DNA of 64,000 bases from Endoryza sp044226045. Its GTDB lineage: Bacteria > Bacteroidota > Bacteroidia > Chitinophagales > Chitinophagaceae. Of this stretch, positions 9,291 to 17,704 are shown piece after piece (position 1 is the first letter of the stretch; each line of letters begins with the position of its first letter). Below the pieces are notes generated by a model. It saw only the letters and a list, made by a program, of their open reading frames with translations. It made no database searches and had not been told where the DNA came from. The stretch is taken from contig JBGAHR010000003.1 in NCBI GenBank assembly GCA_044226045.1, forward strand, positions 62,001 through 126,000, given 5' to 3'. Made by a program: the position numbers and the translations under genes.

Positions 9291-9453
9291 TTCCAATAAT
9301 TTGACCATTCGCCTCCCAAAATGGGCAATTCGCCGGTTTTACATTGCCTTCGCTTTATAAATGATGTTTCTTTACAGTGTTGATAGGATAGCAAGCAAAG
9401 AATAGCAAATAAGCAATAGCGCAAGAGTTTTCATAAGCAGTTAGTTTTGGTCA
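9291..9453 (+). ncRNA. Candidate small RNA A (body and shared 3' motif)
   Basis: No gene is visible. TTTACATTG at 9338-9346 is followed about 90 bp later by TTTTCATAAGC and AGTTAGTTTTGGT (about 9428-9451), then directly by the terminator at 9456. The block before the terminator recurs at 9774-9797 (candidate B), also directly before a strong terminator and again downstream of TTTACATTG. This suggests two related untranslated transcripts. Only a 14-codon frame (from about 9361) is present. Confidence 0.4.
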
Positions 9454-9549
9454 AAGCAGCCCCGTAAGGCTGCTTTATTTTTTTGGGGATGTCAGAGATG
9501 GAAGCAGCCCCGTAAGGCTGCTTTATTTTTTTGGGGATGTCAGAGATGG
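9454..9549 (+). repeat. Perfect 48-bp tandem duplication carrying two terminators
   Basis: Units 9454-9501 and 9502-9549 are identical. Each contains the stem GCAGCC / GGCTGC around CCGTAA (9456-9473 and 9504-9521), followed by TTTATTTTTTT, so each is an intrinsic terminator on the + strand. The identity suggests a recent duplication. Confidence 0.9.
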
Positions 9550-9708
9550 ACAGCCATCATTGTGCAAACTAACAATCGCTTGTAATGCCAGCCAGTCCTG
9601 CATTTCCGCCTTTCGTTCAAACAATCCAATCTCCAAAATCCACCGTTCATTGAAAGAAAATTACACTTCGCTAAACTTGATTGGGAATACGGCTATTTTG
9701 ACCCCATC

Positions 9709-9833
9709 TTTACATTGTTAATCAAATAACACTTAACCGTTAACCTGATCCTTTTTAATAGAGACATTACATTTTTCTCATAGTAGTTAGTTTTGGTTAG
9801 AGTCCCCGGTTTCTACCGGGGACGATTTTTTAA
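9709..9833 (+). ncRNA. Candidate small RNA B with terminator
   Basis: TTTACATTG (9709-9717) is followed about 65 bp later by TTTCTCATAG and TAGTTAGTTTTGGT (about 9774-9797), then by the terminator GTCCCCGG TTTCTA CCGGGGAC with a T-rich tail ending near 9833. There is no start codon with a meaningful frame in the interval. The arrangement parallels candidate A about 360 bp upstream. Confidence 0.45.
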
Positions 9834-9968
9834 GAAAAAGCAATAATCAACTCCTTGATAAACGAATCGTTCTCAAATACGTGAACACTCTTGTGAAGGA
9901 AGGGAGAATCCGTAGCCGGTAATGGATAAACTGGTTTTTTTCATTAACGGACAATGGGAATGAAAGCG

Positions 9969-9996
9969 ACCCTGGCATAGCCAGGGTTTTGTTTTT
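9969..9996 (+). terminator. Intrinsic terminator
   Basis: The stem ACCCTGGC (9969-9976) pairs with GCCAGGGT (9980-9987) across a 3-nt loop and is followed by TTTGTTTTT. It directly follows a 13-codon frame (9922-9963, MDKLVFFINGQWE). It is the third independent terminator within 550 bp and has no ordinary gene in front of it. Confidence 0.75.
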
Positions 9997-10058
9997 AAAT
10001 CCGGTAAGTACTAAAAGCTGCCGGCGGCTCGTTATACTTTTACCTTAAATCCATTCCT

Positions 10059-10511
10059 ATGCAATCATCCAGCCGCCCTGATTGTTGCATGAACTGTAAT
10101 GCCCCGATCTCAGAAGATCATTTGTTTATTTCCTCTGTGCAGTATGGCTATCCGCTTTGTCACGATTGTGAGGAGCAGCTTCGTGCCAAGTTGAAGGCCT
10201 CCTCCCGCGAAGCCGCCAAGTTGTATTTCTATCTCCGAAAAAAAGGAGTAAAAGCAGAATTGCAAAAAGACAATGGTTACCGTAAAGTAGATATAGCAGT
10301 GGCAGAAGCCCGTCTCGACATAGAAGTGGACGGCAAACTCGAAAACTGCAACCCGCTCCGGGCCATGGCTGAATTAAAAAGAACCTTCTTCTCTTTCAAA
10401 AAAGGATACAACACCCTCCATGTTCCCAACGCCCTCGTAGCCTACGAACTCGAAAAAACAGTAGAATACATCAGCGATTTTGTGAAGATTATTGGCGTGA
10501 ATAAATATTGA
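10059..10511 (+). CDS. Zinc-finger protein with DUF559/PD-(D/E)XK nuclease-like core
   Basis: A 150-residue cytoplasmic protein. Residues 10-37 carry two CxxC pairs (C10/C13 and C34/C37), a likely zinc ribbon. The C-terminal half has KVDIA (D78) followed by LDIEVDGK (E89, K93), the spacing of PD-(D/E)XK folds as in the DUF559/Vsr-like family, where D and E/K bind metal. Hence a DNA nuclease or repair-type activity is plausible. No modification or helicase partner gene is adjacent, so it does not look like part of a restriction system. A non-catalytic DNA-binding role cannot be excluded. Confidence 0.7.
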   Translation: MQSSSRPDCCMNCNAPISEDHLFISSVQYGYPLCHDCEEQLRAKLKASSREAAKLYFYLRKKGVKAELQKDNGYRKVDIAVAEARLDIEVDGKLENCNPLRAMAELKRTFFSFKKGYNTLHVPNALVAYELEKTVEYISDFVKIIGVNKY

Positions 10512-10512
10512 A

Positions 10513-10614
10513 TGCAATTAGTGAATTGGTCAATTTGCCAATTAGTCAATTGAATTATTGATTCATTCATTTTGATTGGCGAATTGGCTCATTGGCAAAT
10601 TGGTTTATTGCTTC
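10513..10614. repeat. AATTGG-word repeat cluster
   Basis: Words AATTGGTCAATTTGCC, AATTAGTCAATTG and ATTGGCGAATTGGCTCATTGGCAAATTGG fill the space between two convergent genes. They belong to the same word family as 7027-7062, 7271-7310 and 7494-7631. Confidence 0.75.
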
Positions 10615-10986
10615 TTAGTAATTCGCTCCATTCATTCTCGCATATTTCAACTCGTCTTCTTCTACCCAAAATTCCCAGCAGGGATGGATCGGGTCTTCTG
10701 TCTGGTGAACCCACCTGCCTCCGGATAACGGAGCGAGTAATGACTTTAAATAGTTTTTGATTTCCAGTATTCGCTGATGAAAAACAGAACGCTGACCTTC
10801 CAGCGCCTTGAGATCTTCATAGGCCTTGTGGATGGCCAATACTTCCTCATCGGAATAGACCCGGTCACCATTCTTCAGAATGAGATGGTGATAGTGCGCA
10901 TTCTTTACTTTGATATCCTTTTCAAGCGAATTGATCTGACGATCCTGCTCAAATAGCTCGCGTACCTGGTTTTTGAGTTCAGTCAT
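10615..10986 (-). CDS. Small coiled-coil protein of unknown function
   Basis: A 123-residue cytoplasmic protein whose first ~85 residues are strongly helical with heptad-like hydrophobic spacing (ELKNQVRELFEQDRQINSLEKDI and YEDLKALEGQRSVFHQRILEIKNYL), indicating a coiled coil. The C-terminal part is aromatic (HPCWEFWVEEDELKYARM). I do not recognise the family. It is convergent with the nuclease-like gene. Confidence 0.65.
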   Translation of the reverse strand: MTELKNQVRELFEQDRQINSLEKDIKVKNAHYHHLILKNGDRVYSDEEVLAIHKAYEDLKALEGQRSVFHQRILEIKNYLKSLLAPLSGGRWVHQTEDPIHPCWEFWVEEDELKYARMNGANY

Positions 10987-11200
10987 AAAATAAGAATATT
11001 GGTTAGAAAAGCTGCCATTTTATAACGAACGGCAGCATCTTTCATATGCAAGCAGTATGCTAAAAAATAGCTATTAAAAGACTGAAACCCAATAGGCGTC
11101 GTGAAAAACCCTTAGAATCCTGATTTTTTTCCGATTGTCCCGGGGAAATCTACGATGGCCTGCAAAGATGTCGAAGCATTTCTACGGAATGGGTAAATAA

Positions 11201-12664
11201 TTACCCGGCTGTCCATACTGATACAGATCCGGGGTTCACTCTGAACTCGGCCTCTCCCTGTTCATCGAGCGTAACTTCTTCACTTCTGTTTCCAAAAACA
11301 GCCCGATATGTTTTTCCGGCATTGCGGGCTCCCAACGACATTCGCTTGAAACCCTCCTCGCTGTTGCTGATCAATACAGCGCATCCGGAATTGGGTTGCT
11401 CGTCTGTTCCTTCCCTCGTCCAGCCAATTACGTTAGGATGATCGAAGTAGTCGCGTTGCACGCCGTAGGCATAACGCGCTCTTGTCTGCACCAGGATGTC
11501 CAGTCCTTCCACTTTGTTCAGTTCAATAAAAACCTCTTCCTCTCCGCGATGACCCGAATAATGAGCTTCATAAAGAGCAGGGTAGAAAATAACAGGAAGC
11601 CCCTGCTCCCTCAAAAGTATCAGCGCATAGGCAATGGGCTTGAACCAGTAGTCAACAGTAGATTCCAGTGATTGCAATGGTTGCGTATCGTGATTGTCTA
11701 CAAAAGTGACAGCCATTTCCGGATCGGCCTGCAACAGGCTGTTATCGAGAAGGGCTGGTAGCGGAAAGTCTTTTCCTTTCATCGAAGCATCATAAAAATT
11801 AAAATGAAGGGGTACATCAAAAAGCTGAATGAGTCGCCCTGTTGCGTGTATATAACTGCGAAGGCTTTCCAGGTCGGCCTTCCAGTATTCACCAATGCAG
11901 TCAAATTTTTTTTGAAAACGGTGCTGGAGGTGTTCGAGCCATTCTGGGAAAAACCGGGTGCTGATATGTTTAATCGCATCAAGCCTGAAGCCGTCTGTTT
12001 GCGTGGTTTGCACATACCACTCACCCCAGCGTTTCAGTTCCTCTTTTACCTCGGGGTTTCTGAACTCCACATCACATCCCATCAGGTAATCGAAGTTTCC
12101 GTTTTCCAAATCGGGAACATGATCCCAACTGCCCTGGCTGTACTGGTGATGGATGAGCGCGATATGACCATCCTCGCAAACACCCGTAAAATGCGACTGG
12201 TTCCATTCAAAGTCCGAGTACTGGTGATTTCTTCCCGGAAAAGTGAAGCGCGTATGTGCTTCGAGCTCCACTTCGTCGCTGGCTGCGGCGTTGCGGTCCT
12301 GTTCATTGACGTAGTGTGCATATATCTTTTCTTTTTCATCCCCGCCCGTCCGGTGATTCAGTACAATATCTGTCAACACTTTCATACCCGCCTGGTGAAT
12401 GGCTTCGATGCATCGCAGGTATTCTTCCTTTGTTCCGTAGCGGGTTCTCACTGTTCCCTTCTGATCAAATTCGCCGAGGTCGTACAGGTCATAAACCGCA
12501 TAGCCCGGTTCGTTGACCCCATCAGCCGATTTGTAGGCAGGGGGCAGCCATACATGCGTAAACCCATTGGCCGCCAGGCGGGGCGCTTCCATGGCAATAT
12601 GGTTCCATAAATTCCCTTCGGGTGAGTAATACCAGTGAAAAGCCTGAAAAATAGTAGGGTTCAT
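11201..12664 (-). CDS. Cytoplasmic alpha-amylase (GH13)
   Basis: A 487-residue glycoside hydrolase family 13 enzyme, probably the intracellular bacterial/fungal-like alpha-amylase subgroup, that hydrolyses alpha-1,4-glucans inside the cell. Conserved blocks are DIVLNH (99-104), GFRLDAIKH with nucleophile D229, IGEYW with acid/base E259, and FVDNHD with transition-state stabiliser D326. A C-terminal beta domain follows. The lack of a signal peptide supports cytosolic action on glycogen or imported maltodextrin. I chose the ATG at 12664 (MNPTIFQAFHWY) because the conserved N-terminal strand begins there; the upstream extension to 12712 is not family-like. No other starch genes are adjacent. Confidence 0.93.
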   Translation of the reverse strand: MNPTIFQAFHWYYSPEGNLWNHIAMEAPRLAANGFTHVWLPPAYKSADGVNEPGYAVYDLYDLGEFDQKGTVRTRYGTKEEYLRCIEAIHQAGMKVLTDIVLNHRTGGDEKEKIYAHYVNEQDRNAAASDEVELEAHTRFTFPGRNHQYSDFEWNQSHFTGVCEDGHIALIHHQYSQGSWDHVPDLENGNFDYLMGCDVEFRNPEVKEELKRWGEWYVQTTQTDGFRLDAIKHISTRFFPEWLEHLQHRFQKKFDCIGEYWKADLESLRSYIHATGRLIQLFDVPLHFNFYDASMKGKDFPLPALLDNSLLQADPEMAVTFVDNHDTQPLQSLESTVDYWFKPIAYALILLREQGLPVIFYPALYEAHYSGHRGEEEVFIELNKVEGLDILVQTRARYAYGVQRDYFDHPNVIGWTREGTDEQPNSGCAVLISNSEEGFKRMSLGARNAGKTYRAVFGNRSEEVTLDEQGEAEFRVNPGSVSVWTAG

Positions 12665-12849
12665 ATAAAATCTTGAATTGATCAGACCAGTGTATTCAAA
12701 ATATGATGCCACAACGAACCGGGACCTTCAAACCGCTGTAACCGTTTATCCTGCGGAAAATGCAATTCATTTCAGAAAAATGTTCATTTAATCAAATTAT
12801 GAACGAATTTTATTCTAAATAAGGGTATATTTACTGTAAATTATTCTGA

Positions 12850-13323
12850 ATGGAGTTCTCTCTCGACCAAGTGGATCTGCGCATCCTGGAGCTGATCCAG
12901 GGGAATGCAAGGATATCAAATGCGGACCTGGCCCGTGAACTGGAGATGGCCCCCTCGGCGGTTCTGGAAAGAGTGAAGAAGCTGGAGCAGAAAAATGTGA
13001 TTCAGCAGTACACCACTTCCATCAACCCGCTGGCGGTAAACCAGCGATTGCTGGCTTTCATATTCATCCGCGCCAGAGAGGGGAACAATTCAGACACCAA
13101 TATAGCGGCGGCACTGAGCAAGGTGCCGGAAGTACAGGAAGTTCACCACATCGCCGGGGAGGATTGTTTCCTGGTAAAAGTGAGGACTGAAGATTCCGCC
13201 TCCCTGATGAACCTGATGCGTACAAAGATCAAAAGCATACCTGATGTGGTTTCAACAAAAACAACCATTGTGTTGGAAACTGCAAAAGAGCAACAACAAC
13301 TGGTCATTCCGAAAAACGAATAA
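12850..13323 (+). CDS. Lrp/AsnC family transcriptional regulator
   Basis: A 157-residue regulator with an N-terminal winged HTH (DLRILELIQGNARISNADLA.. then PSAVLERVKKLEQ) and a C-terminal RAM ligand-binding domain (VQEVHHIAGEDCFLVKVR). Lrp-type proteins form octamers and respond to amino acids. It lies 1 bp upstream of an EamA transporter in the same direction, so it probably controls that exporter and itself. The ligand is unknown. Confidence 0.94.
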   Translation: MEFSLDQVDLRILELIQGNARISNADLARELEMAPSAVLERVKKLEQKNVIQQYTTSINPLAVNQRLLAFIFIRAREGNNSDTNIAAALSKVPEVQEVHHIAGEDCFLVKVRTEDSASLMNLMRTKIKSIPDVVSTKTTIVLETAKEQQQLVIPKNE

Positions 13324-13324
13324 G

Positions 13325-14341
13325 ATGTCAACGGCAGCTAAGAAAGATATATCACCACTCATGTTGATTGTGGCATTTGCCACCCTTTACCTCGTATGGG
13401 GTTCAACCTATTTTTTTATCGGCATAGCGGTTCAGTCGATTCCACCCTTTATTATGGGTGCCATGCGTTTTGTGGCGGCAGGATTATTATTGATGATCTG
13501 GTGCCTGGTAACGAAAGATCCGCTGTTTAACTGGAAACAGATAAAATTCGCTTCGGTAACAGGGGTGTGTTTGTTATTCGTAGGAACCGGTGCGGTCATA
13601 TTTGCTGAAAAGACATTGGCGAGTTCGCTCGTGGCAGTTATTATATCTTCCCAGGCGATCTGGCTGGTGCTGATGGATCGCAAACACTGGAAAGAAACTT
13701 TTACCAACCGAAATACCGTTATGGGGTTGGTGATAGGATTTATCGGGGTGATCCTCCTGTTCAGTGAAAGCGCTACCCAGGCATTGGGAACAGCAGGCGG
13801 TCATGCCAGCATCATTGCATTGGTGGTGTTGTTTATCGGTATGTTGAGCTGGTCGGGAGGGTCCATCTATTCCAAATACAAATCATTTGGATCCTCAACA
13901 GTCAATTCTACCTGGCAGATGATTTCCGCAGGTATTGTTTTCCTTTTGTTCAGTTTTATTTTCAACGAATGGAAAGGATTTGACATCGGTAAAGTACCAG
14001 CCAACGCCTGGCTATCGGTATTGTACCTGGTGATCTTTGGCTCCCTGGCCGGATTTTCAGCCTATGTATGGCTGTTAAAAGTAAGACCTGTAAGCCAGGT
14101 AGGTACACACGTATATGTTAACCCGGTAGTGGCCGTATTGCTGGGTGTATTTTTCGCAGGAGAGAAAATGAGTTTCCTTCAGACATTAGGACTCGGCATC
14201 ATTCTTACCAGCGTATTGCTCATTAACTTTAATAAATACCGGATTGGCAAAAAGGCATTGGCCGAACAAAAACCACCGAAGGAGGAAGTCAACCCAAGAT
14301 TTTCAGTAAAACCGGCAGCATTTACAGAAACGGAAGTGTAA
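13325..14341 (+). CDS. EamA/DMT-family transporter
   Basis: A 338-residue inner-membrane protein with ten predicted membrane segments in two EamA repeats (LYLVWGSTYFFIGIAVQSIPP opens the first; the second ends with LGIILTSVLLINF). Members export amino acids and related metabolites, such as RhtA/YdcZ-like carriers. The ATG at 13325 is chosen because it follows the Lrp stop codon by 1 bp and begins just before the first membrane segment. Pairing with an Lrp regulator suggests amino-acid efflux. The 3' end overlaps the convergent small gene by 20 bp. Confidence 0.92.
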   Translation: MSTAAKKDISPLMLIVAFATLYLVWGSTYFFIGIAVQSIPPFIMGAMRFVAAGLLLMIWCLVTKDPLFNWKQIKFASVTGVCLLFVGTGAVIFAEKTLASSLVAVIISSQAIWLVLMDRKHWKETFTNRNTVMGLVIGFIGVILLFSESATQALGTAGGHASIIALVVLFIGMLSWSGGSIYSKYKSFGSSTVNSTWQMISAGIVFLLFSFIFNEWKGFDIGKVPANAWLSVLYLVIFGSLAGFSAYVWLLKVRPVSQVGTHVYVNPVVAVLLGVFFAGEKMSFLQTLGLGIILTSVLLINFNKYRIGKKALAEQKPPKEEVNPRFSVKPAAFTETEV

Positions 14342-14585
14342 GGAACAGACTGGTATCCTTGGAGACCTTTATTTCATCTTCCAGCAAGGCAGCCTGGTGC
14401 CCTTCTTTCTGCAATAACTCAATGATCTCTTCCCATCTCGGCTCGTTCGATTGAATCCGGAGTATCCGGTCACAATCGTGCAGGTCGAAATTTACCCGGT
14501 GATCGGGAAATTGGTAATGAATCAATTCCACCAGGCGATGGGCGGTGGCCTTATTGTTAACGTCTGTTTTGAGTACTTCGATCAT
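14322..14585 (-). CDS. Small protein of unknown function (HMA-like fold possible)
   Basis: An 87-residue protein from the ATG at 14585 (MIEVLKTDVNNKATAHRLV). Its pattern of strand, helix, strand, strand, helix (VNFDLHDCDRILRI, then WEEIIELLQKEGHQAALLED) resembles the ferredoxin-like/HMA shape. The CxxC metal-binding motif is absent, so it is unlikely to carry metal. The start is supported by a -7-like TACATTTG on the minus strand (14616-14623) about 30 bp upstream, which argues against the longer frame from 14684. Confidence 0.7.
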   Translation of the reverse strand: MIEVLKTDVNNKATAHRLVELIHYQFPDHRVNFDLHDCDRILRIQSNEPRWEEIIELLQKEGHQAALLEDEIKVSKDTSLFLTLPFL

Positions 14586-14704
14586 TGCAATGGAATTGAA
14601 ATCTTTGCAGCTAAACAAATGTATCGTCGTCTTTACAATAGTTTGCGGTGCGTTTACGGCAATCAATGGCGGTAATTGCGACAAAGACTTTTATCTTTAA
14701 AAAC

Positions 14705-14820
14705 AGAAACAGGCCTCAATTCCTGTTCCGGAGAATCGGGAAAGTCCGGTGAACAGGAAAAAATTCAACAGATTACTTTCTGCAAACAACAAAATGCGGT
14801 TTGGAAATCACAGAAAGTGG
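14705..14820 (+). promoter_or_regulatory. Structured leader with two hairpins before the DgoK gene
   Basis: Hairpin 1: CCTGTTC-CGGA (14722-14732) pairs with TCCG-(GT bulge)-GAACAGG (14745-14757). Hairpin 2: ACTTTCTG (14775-14782) pairs with CAGAAAGT (14811-14818), with an inner stem CAAAC/GTTTG (14783-14787 and 14799-14803). Neither matches a riboswitch class I can recognise; the GGGAAAGTCCGGTG stretch superficially recalls a cobalamin riboswitch but the B12 box is absent. It may be a regulatory leader for the kinase gene. Confidence 0.4.
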
Positions 14821-14837
14821 AAGAGAGGTTTCGGTAA

Positions 14838-15797
14838 TTGATTTATAGGGAAACAAAAAACAAGAAAAAATTGAAAAGCCGGTTGTTTTTAAGCTGTGAT
14901 TGGGGGACGAGCGCCTTCCGGCTTCGCTGTGTCAATGCGGAAACGGGTGAACGATTGCAGGAATTCAGCAGCAACCTGGGTATTGCCACCGTACACCAAC
15001 AATGGCTGCAACAAAAGCCAGATGGGTCCGAAAGAATATCTTTTTACTTCAGATATATCCAGGACGCATTGACATCCTTTCCTGCGGAAATGCGCGACGG
15101 CTTGCCGGTCTTTATTTCGGGAATGGCTTCTTCCTCTATCGGAATGAAAATGCTGGAATATACCCGTGTGCCCCTGTCAATAACAGCCAATCACCTTGGC
15201 GCAGATAGGTTGACAATCGCGGATCACACGGTTTTCCTGGTTTCCGGATTACAAACCGGGGACGATGTTTTAAGAGGGGAGGAAACCATTTTACTGGGAA
15301 TAGCAAACCTTTTTATCGATGCGCAGATTATTCTTCCAGGTACGCATAGCAAACAGGTTAGCCTGCAAAACGGAGTGATTCAGCAATTCCAAACTTATAT
15401 GACAGGAGAACTTTTTGAGCTCTTGTCTAAACATAGCACACTGGCGGCATCGGTACATAATAAAGACAATGGCTTTTGCCAGGAAGCTTTTATTGACGGG
15501 TTACATTATGCCCATCAGTCTCCACTCCTTCATGCCATTTTCAGAACCAGGACAAGACAATTGCTGCAACAGCTACCCGCCGACGAGAATTTCGATTGGC
15601 TGAGCGGGTTGTTGATTGGTTCAGAAATTTGGAATATTCCGTCGACACCGGAACAAATCGTCCTTTGCGCCAGCGGCCCTCTTCGCGAACGCTATGAACT
15701 GGCCATACAAACCTTGCATCCGCAAAGACCATTAACAACGCTGGATGCGGACAACTGCCTTATAAAAGGACATATCCTGCTTTTCCAGCATCTTTAG
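14838..15797 (+). CDS. dgoK: 2-dehydro-3-deoxygalactonokinase (DgoK family)
   Basis: A 319-residue sugar kinase of the DGOK family, which phosphorylates 2-keto-3-deoxygalactonate with ATP in the De Ley-Doudoroff galactose route. Family features are LSCDWGTSAFRLR (phosphate-binding loop near the N-terminus), the central ILPGTHSKQV and TYMTGELFELLSKHS, and GLLIGSEI. No ATG is available: TTG at 14838 gives the longest form, and TTG at 14871 would start closer to the conserved LSCDWGTS. The aldolase (DgoA) and dehydratase normally found with it are not in the window. Confidence 0.88.
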   Translation: MIYRETKNKKKLKSRLFLSCDWGTSAFRLRCVNAETGERLQEFSSNLGIATVHQQWLQQKPDGSERISFYFRYIQDALTSFPAEMRDGLPVFISGMASSSIGMKMLEYTRVPLSITANHLGADRLTIADHTVFLVSGLQTGDDVLRGEETILLGIANLFIDAQIILPGTHSKQVSLQNGVIQQFQTYMTGELFELLSKHSTLAASVHNKDNGFCQEAFIDGLHYAHQSPLLHAIFRTRTRQLLQQLPADENFDWLSGLLIGSEIWNIPSTPEQIVLCASGPLRERYELAIQTLHPQRPLTTLDADNCLIKGHILLFQHL

Positions 15798-15851
15798 TCC
15801 TCAGCGTCCTCAGCGTCTTCAGCGTTTTCAGCGTTTTCAGCGTCCTCAGCG
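15798..15851. repeat. Six 9-bp repeats (TCCTCAGCG family)
   Basis: Six consecutive units of TCCTCAGCG, with TCTTCAGCG and TTTTCAGCG variants, begin at the first base after the DgoK stop codon. There is no inverted symmetry, so it is not a terminator. It is one of several intergenic degenerate-word tracts in this window. Confidence 0.9.
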
Positions 15852-15948
15852 TATAACACTGGTCCGGAAGAATACGACCTCTGTCCGGACAATCCTTTCG
15901 CTGGTGGGTTTTATCCATAAATCAATACTTTTTTGTGACTTTTGAGCA

Positions 15949-17010
15949 ATGAAGAAACTGTCGCTTCATACCTTGTTCTGGCTGGCGTACATTATACAGG
16001 ACGCTTTATTGGTGTATACCTGGATTGGCCCTCTCCTGCAGCCAATGACAGAATCAAAACTCATCGGCGTTTCCTTCCTGTCGGCGACGGTGATGGTCAT
16101 TCCAAAACTGATTATCGGTTATTTCATCCTGAATGTTTCTTTCGATAAAATCCTTCAGCAAACGGAAAGGATGAGCAGGATAGTGATCGAGATCATGATC
16201 ATGCTTTTTGTTTCCCTGCTGGTATACCGGGTGCTGTCGATGTACCTGGTAAATCCCTATATCTACGAAGGAAGATTAAAGCCAGTGGGTTTACTGGATC
16301 TCCGCTCCATTTTAATGTCGTTGATGGACATTGGCGCAGTGGTGGGGTTATTGTGTTTTATCAAGTTTGTCCGAATACAGGTGTCTGTAAAGGAAAGGGA
16401 AAAAAACATTATCCGGGAGAAGCTCGAAACCGAACTGAAGTTCCTGAGAAACCAGACAAATCCTCATTTCCTCATGAACACCCTGAATAACATATATGCC
16501 CTGGCACGAAGAAAATCCGACGAGACTCCCGAGGTGGTAATGAAGTTATCGGAGATGTTAAGATATATCCTGTATGAGGCCGGGGAAAAGAAGATCAACC
16601 TGATGGATGAGGTGAAAGTACTGGAAGATTATCTTGAATTGGAAAAGATGCGGTACAGCGAAAGGCTCCAGGTCAGTTTTGAAAAAGAGATTGATGACGA
16701 TAGTTATGAGATAACACCCTTGTTGTTGCTGCCCTTTGTGGAAAATGCGTTCAAGTATGGGATCAGCGAAACCAGGTTTGAATCCTTTGTAAGGATTCGA
16801 TTGACTGTTTCCGATCATCACTTGTCTTTCTGCATTGAGAACAGCAAGGACGATCAGGCACTGGCCCGGCCTTCTACACAAATAGGATTGAACAATGTAA
16901 GGAGGCAATTGGAATTAATGTACAGGGATTATCAACTGGAAGTCGTTAATGAAGCGCAACTCTTTAGGGCGCTGCTCACCATTAAACTGGATAGCTATGT
17001 TGAAATATAA
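15949..17010 (+). CDS. LytS-like sensor histidine kinase
   Basis: A 353-residue membrane kinase with four N-terminal membrane segments, a linker coiled coil, and the PF06580 His-kinase domain. The phospho-acceptor is in NQTNPHFLMNTLNNIY (H173), and the ATP-binding region carries PLLLLPFVENAFKYGI and IGLNNVRRQLELMY. There is no large extracellular sensor, so the signal is probably sensed in the membrane. It overlaps its response regulator by 14 bp, indicating one operon and translational coupling. Confidence 0.93.
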   Translation: MKKLSLHTLFWLAYIIQDALLVYTWIGPLLQPMTESKLIGVSFLSATVMVIPKLIIGYFILNVSFDKILQQTERMSRIVIEIMIMLFVSLLVYRVLSMYLVNPYIYEGRLKPVGLLDLRSILMSLMDIGAVVGLLCFIKFVRIQVSVKEREKNIIREKLETELKFLRNQTNPHFLMNTLNNIYALARRKSDETPEVVMKLSEMLRYILYEAGEKKINLMDEVKVLEDYLELEKMRYSERLQVSFEKEIDDDSYEITPLLLLPFVENAFKYGISETRFESFVRIRLTVSDHHLSFCIENSKDDQALARPSTQIGLNNVRRQLELMYRDYQLEVVNEAQLFRALLTIKLDSYVEI

Positions 17011-17704
17011 TTGCCTGATTGTGGAAGATGAGCCACTGGCAGCAGAAGTGCTCACAGACTATATTCGACAGGTTCCCTTTCTCGAATGGAAAGGAGTCTG
17101 TCCCGACGCGATCTATGCCATGGAGAGACTGCAGGCTGAAAAGACGGATCTGTTATTTTTGGATATTCATCTTCCCAAATTAAAGGGATTGGAATTCCTG
17201 GAGTCTCTGAAGAATCCGCCGCCGGTCATCATAACCTCTGCCTACCATGAGTATGCGTTGGATGCGTTTGAACTCAATGTGCTGGATTACCTGCTCAAGC
17301 CCATTCGGTTCAATCGTTTTTTGAAAGCTGTGAATAAACTGAATCTTCAGGCTGCTGTCAATCCCGCAAACAGTTTGCCGGTCACCGAAAGGAAATCCCT
17401 GTTCTTCAACGTGGGAAAGAAAAGAGTCAGAATTTACCTGGATGAAATATTATTTGTAGAAAGTTTACGGGAGTATGCCCGAATCACCACGCGCGACCGG
17501 AATATCGTTACCAAACTGCAGCTAAGCGAGCTGGATGAACTGTTTTCCGATCCCAATCTGCTTCGTATTCATCGGTCATTTGTCGTTGCGAAAGACAAGA
17601 TCAGCGCTTACACCAGTACCGACGTGGAAATCGCCGGAAAGCAGATTCCCATTGGCCGCAGTTATAAGGACTTTGTATTTTCCTTATTGGAGAAAGCCAA
17701 CTAA
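16997..17704 (+). CDS. LytTR-type response regulator
   Basis: A 235-residue regulator. The receiver domain has acidic pocket E10/D11, phospho-acceptor D56 (LLFLDIHLP) and the conserved Lys in DYLLKP. It is followed by a LytTR DNA-binding domain (residues ~140-235, with FVESLREYARITT and LLRIHRSFVV). The ATG at 16997 is chosen because it overlaps the kinase gene and begins at the receiver's first strand (MLKYNCLIVEDEP). Confidence 0.94.
   Translation: MLKYNCLIVEDEPLAAEVLTDYIRQVPFLEWKGVCPDAIYAMERLQAEKTDLLFLDIHLPKLKGLEFLESLKNPPPVIITSAYHEYALDAFELNVLDYLLKPIRFNRFLKAVNKLNLQAAVNPANSLPVTERKSLFFNVGKKRVRIYLDEILFVESLREYARITTRDRNIVTKLQLSELDELFSDPNLLRIHRSFVVAKDKISAYTSTDVEIAGKQIPIGRSYKDFVFSLLEKAN

Noticed and set aside
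13244..13324. Longer start for the EamA transporter
   Set aside because: It lies inside the Lrp coding sequence and adds non-membrane residues unlike the family.
14586..14684. N-terminal extension of the small minus-strand gene at 14322-14585
   Set aside because: It crosses a -7-like promoter box and has no match to the compact fold that begins at MIEVLK.
14705..14820. Third cobalamin riboswitch
   Set aside because: Only a partial resemblance (GGGAAAGTCCGGTG); the B12 box and the CCCGTAGCTGT segment are missing.
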